A stretch of DNA of 5,691 nt from JAZDLC01 sp043802345. GTDB taxonomy: Bacteria > Planctomycetota > B15-G4 > JADJEK01. The notes under the pieces were generated by a model that was not told the origin of the DNA, did not search any database, and saw only the letters and a program-made list of their open reading frames with translations. Shown here piece by piece: positions 4,892 through 5,691 of the stretch. Where the stretch lies: assembly GCA_043802345.1 (NCBI GenBank), contig JAZDLC010000393.1, positions 1 through 5,691 of the forward strand. The letters run 5' to 3'. The translations under genes and the position numbers were made by a program. Numbering within the stretch: position 1 is the stretch's first letter; each line of letters opens with the position of its first letter.

Positions 4892-5691
4892 ATGGCAGCC
4901 GAACCCACCGATCCAGAGAGCCAGGCAGAGAGCCTCTTCGCGGAGTATCTGGTCCGGGTAGAGCAGGGGGAAGCGGCCGATTTCGATGAACTCTGCAAGC
5001 AGCGACCCGAGCTGGAAGCACACCTGCGCCCGCTCCACCGCATGCTGGGACAGTTCCGGCGCATCCTGAGTTCGGACAGGGCCACCCAGATCGGGGCCAT
5101 TCCGGACTCGGAACAAGGAGACGTCGACCCGGGCATCTCCCTGGGACCCGAGGAGATCCCGGAGGATGCGGGCTCTTCGCCGCTCCTCGAGCGGCTTGCC
5201 CGCCAGGGTCAGGGGGCCGACAGATACCAGTTGCTGGGCGAGGTCGCCCGGGGCGGCATGGGCGTGATCCTGAAGGGCTGGGACCGGGAGTTGCGCCGGC
5301 ACCTGGCGATCAAGGTCGTCAAGCCTCGTGGCGACGCACAGGGAGGGCCGCAGGCAGAGGAGCATGCGCTCGGCCGCTTGCTGGAGGAGGCGCAGGTGAC
5401 CGGCCAGCTCGAGCACCCCGGGATCGTGCCGGTCCACAAGCTCGGCCTCTCGGAAGGGGGTCAGGTCTACTTCAGCATGCGGCTGGTAAAGGGGAACAAC
5501 CTCTCGGAGGTGTTCGCGCGGATCAGCCGGGGCGAGGCAGGGTGGACGCGCGTGCGCGCCCTGGGTTTCCTGTCGAAAGCGTGCGACGCGGTCGCCTTCG
5601 CCCACTCCAGGGGCGTCATTCACCGCGACCTGAAGCCAGAGAACATCATGGTGGGGAGTTTTGGGGAGACCTACGTGATGGACTGGGGACT
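4892..5691 (+). CDS. Ser/Thr protein kinase, paralogue of kinase 1 (kinase 2, 3' end outside window)
   Basis: From the ATG at 4892 the frame is open for 266 codons and runs off the window right after the DWG motif. The start is set by alignment with kinase 1 (MAAEPTDPES against MQAEPTDPES). The same order is visible: N-terminal helical region (1-60), a linker longer by 12 residues (DRATQIGAIPDSEQG at 62-76 where kinase 1 has three residues), glycine loop GEVARGGMGV (116-125), Lys141, helix-C Glu166, HRDLKPEN (244-251, catalytic Asp246) and DWG (264-266). About 83% of aligned residues match kinase 1, and the last 40 match exactly. Differences cluster in the linker, in the loop before helix C (148-155) and in charged surface positions (for example Glu to Lys, Asp-Asp to Asn-Asn near 200-203). 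An active kinase is expected. Whether it also has a membrane helix and an FGE-like domain cannot be seen. Confidence 0.92.
   Translation, partial: MAAEPTDPESQAESLFAEYLVRVEQGEAADFDELCKQRPELEAHLRPLHRMLGQFRRILSSDRATQIGAIPDSEQGDVDPGISLGPEEIPEDAGSSPLLERLARQGQGADRYQLLGEVARGGMGVILKGWDRELRRHLAIKVVKPRGDAQGGPQAEEHALGRLLEEAQVTGQLEHPGIVPVHKLGLSEGGQVYFSMRLVKGNNLSEVFARISRGEAGWTRVRALGFLSKACDAVAFAHSRGVIHRDLKPENIMVGSFGETYVMDWG

Larger units (their letters stand above)
4839..5691 (+). repeat. Tandem duplication, copy 2 (leader plus 5' part of kinase 2)
   Basis: This is the second copy of the unit at 2005-2820, offset by about 2.83 kb. It differs in length by 37 bases: one base in the leader and a 36-base in-frame insertion (12 residues) in the linker between the N-terminal helices and the kinase domain. 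The copy continues past the window end, so the true length of the duplication is unknown. Confidence 0.9.

Noticed and set aside
584..5623. A 1,679-codon open frame on the minus strand across most of the window
   Set aside because: It runs antisense to the FG-GAP gene and both kinases, and out of frame over the Cdd1-like gene. Its translation is Arg/Pro/Gly/Val-rich with no recognisable domain, and its internal repeats simply mirror the kinase duplication. Stop codons are rare in this antisense frame of GC-rich genes.

Overview
The window (5,691 bp, GC-rich) looks like a chromosomal segment from a planctomycete or a close relative. This rests on three observations. There is a large Ser/Thr protein kinase carrying a membrane segment and a C-terminal formylglycine-generating-enzyme-like (FGE-sulfatase/SUMF) domain. 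There are two such kinase genes in tandem. There is also a secreted FG-GAP repeat protein whose C-terminal domain (YGSGCAGSGG start, ATNGVEVT end) is of a type I associate with planctomycete secreted proteins. The assignment comes from gene content, not from a marker gene.

Layout. Bases 1-485 (+) hold the C-terminal 160 codons of a cytidylate-kinase-like P-loop protein cut by the window edge. It converges on a small Cdd1-family helix-hairpin-helix gene (574-843, -). A 172-bp divergent spacer (844-1015) separates that gene from a secreted FG-GAP repeat protein (1016-1939, +; start set by a strong Shine-Dalgarno). A 117-bp spacer with a hairpin and T-run leads to kinase 1 (2057-4828, +, 923 aa: helical N-terminal region, Hanks-type kinase, one transmembrane helix, helical linker, FGE-like domain). 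After 63 bp comes kinase 2 (4892 to beyond the window end, +). It is about 83% identical to kinase 1 over the visible 266 residues and is cut right after its DWG motif.

How the parts relate. The first three genes show no evident functional link and face in different directions. The two kinases are clear tandem duplicates. The repeated unit starts upstream of the coding region and carries a small punctuation cassette with the same geometry in both copies: stem-loop, then TTG(C/T)TT, 16 bp, TTGAAT, 7 bp, ATG. This suggests that each kinase has its own promoter and possibly a leaderless mRNA, while the hairpin and T-run may end the upstream transcript. Both kinases keep all catalytic residues visible in the window. 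The FGE-like domain of kinase 1 lacks the catalytic cysteine pair of true FGE, so a binding or sensing role is more likely than sulfatase activation. No RNA genes, CRISPR arrays, transposases or attachment sites were seen. I found no clear previously undescribed system; the tandem kinase pair with its duplicated control cassette is the most interesting part.
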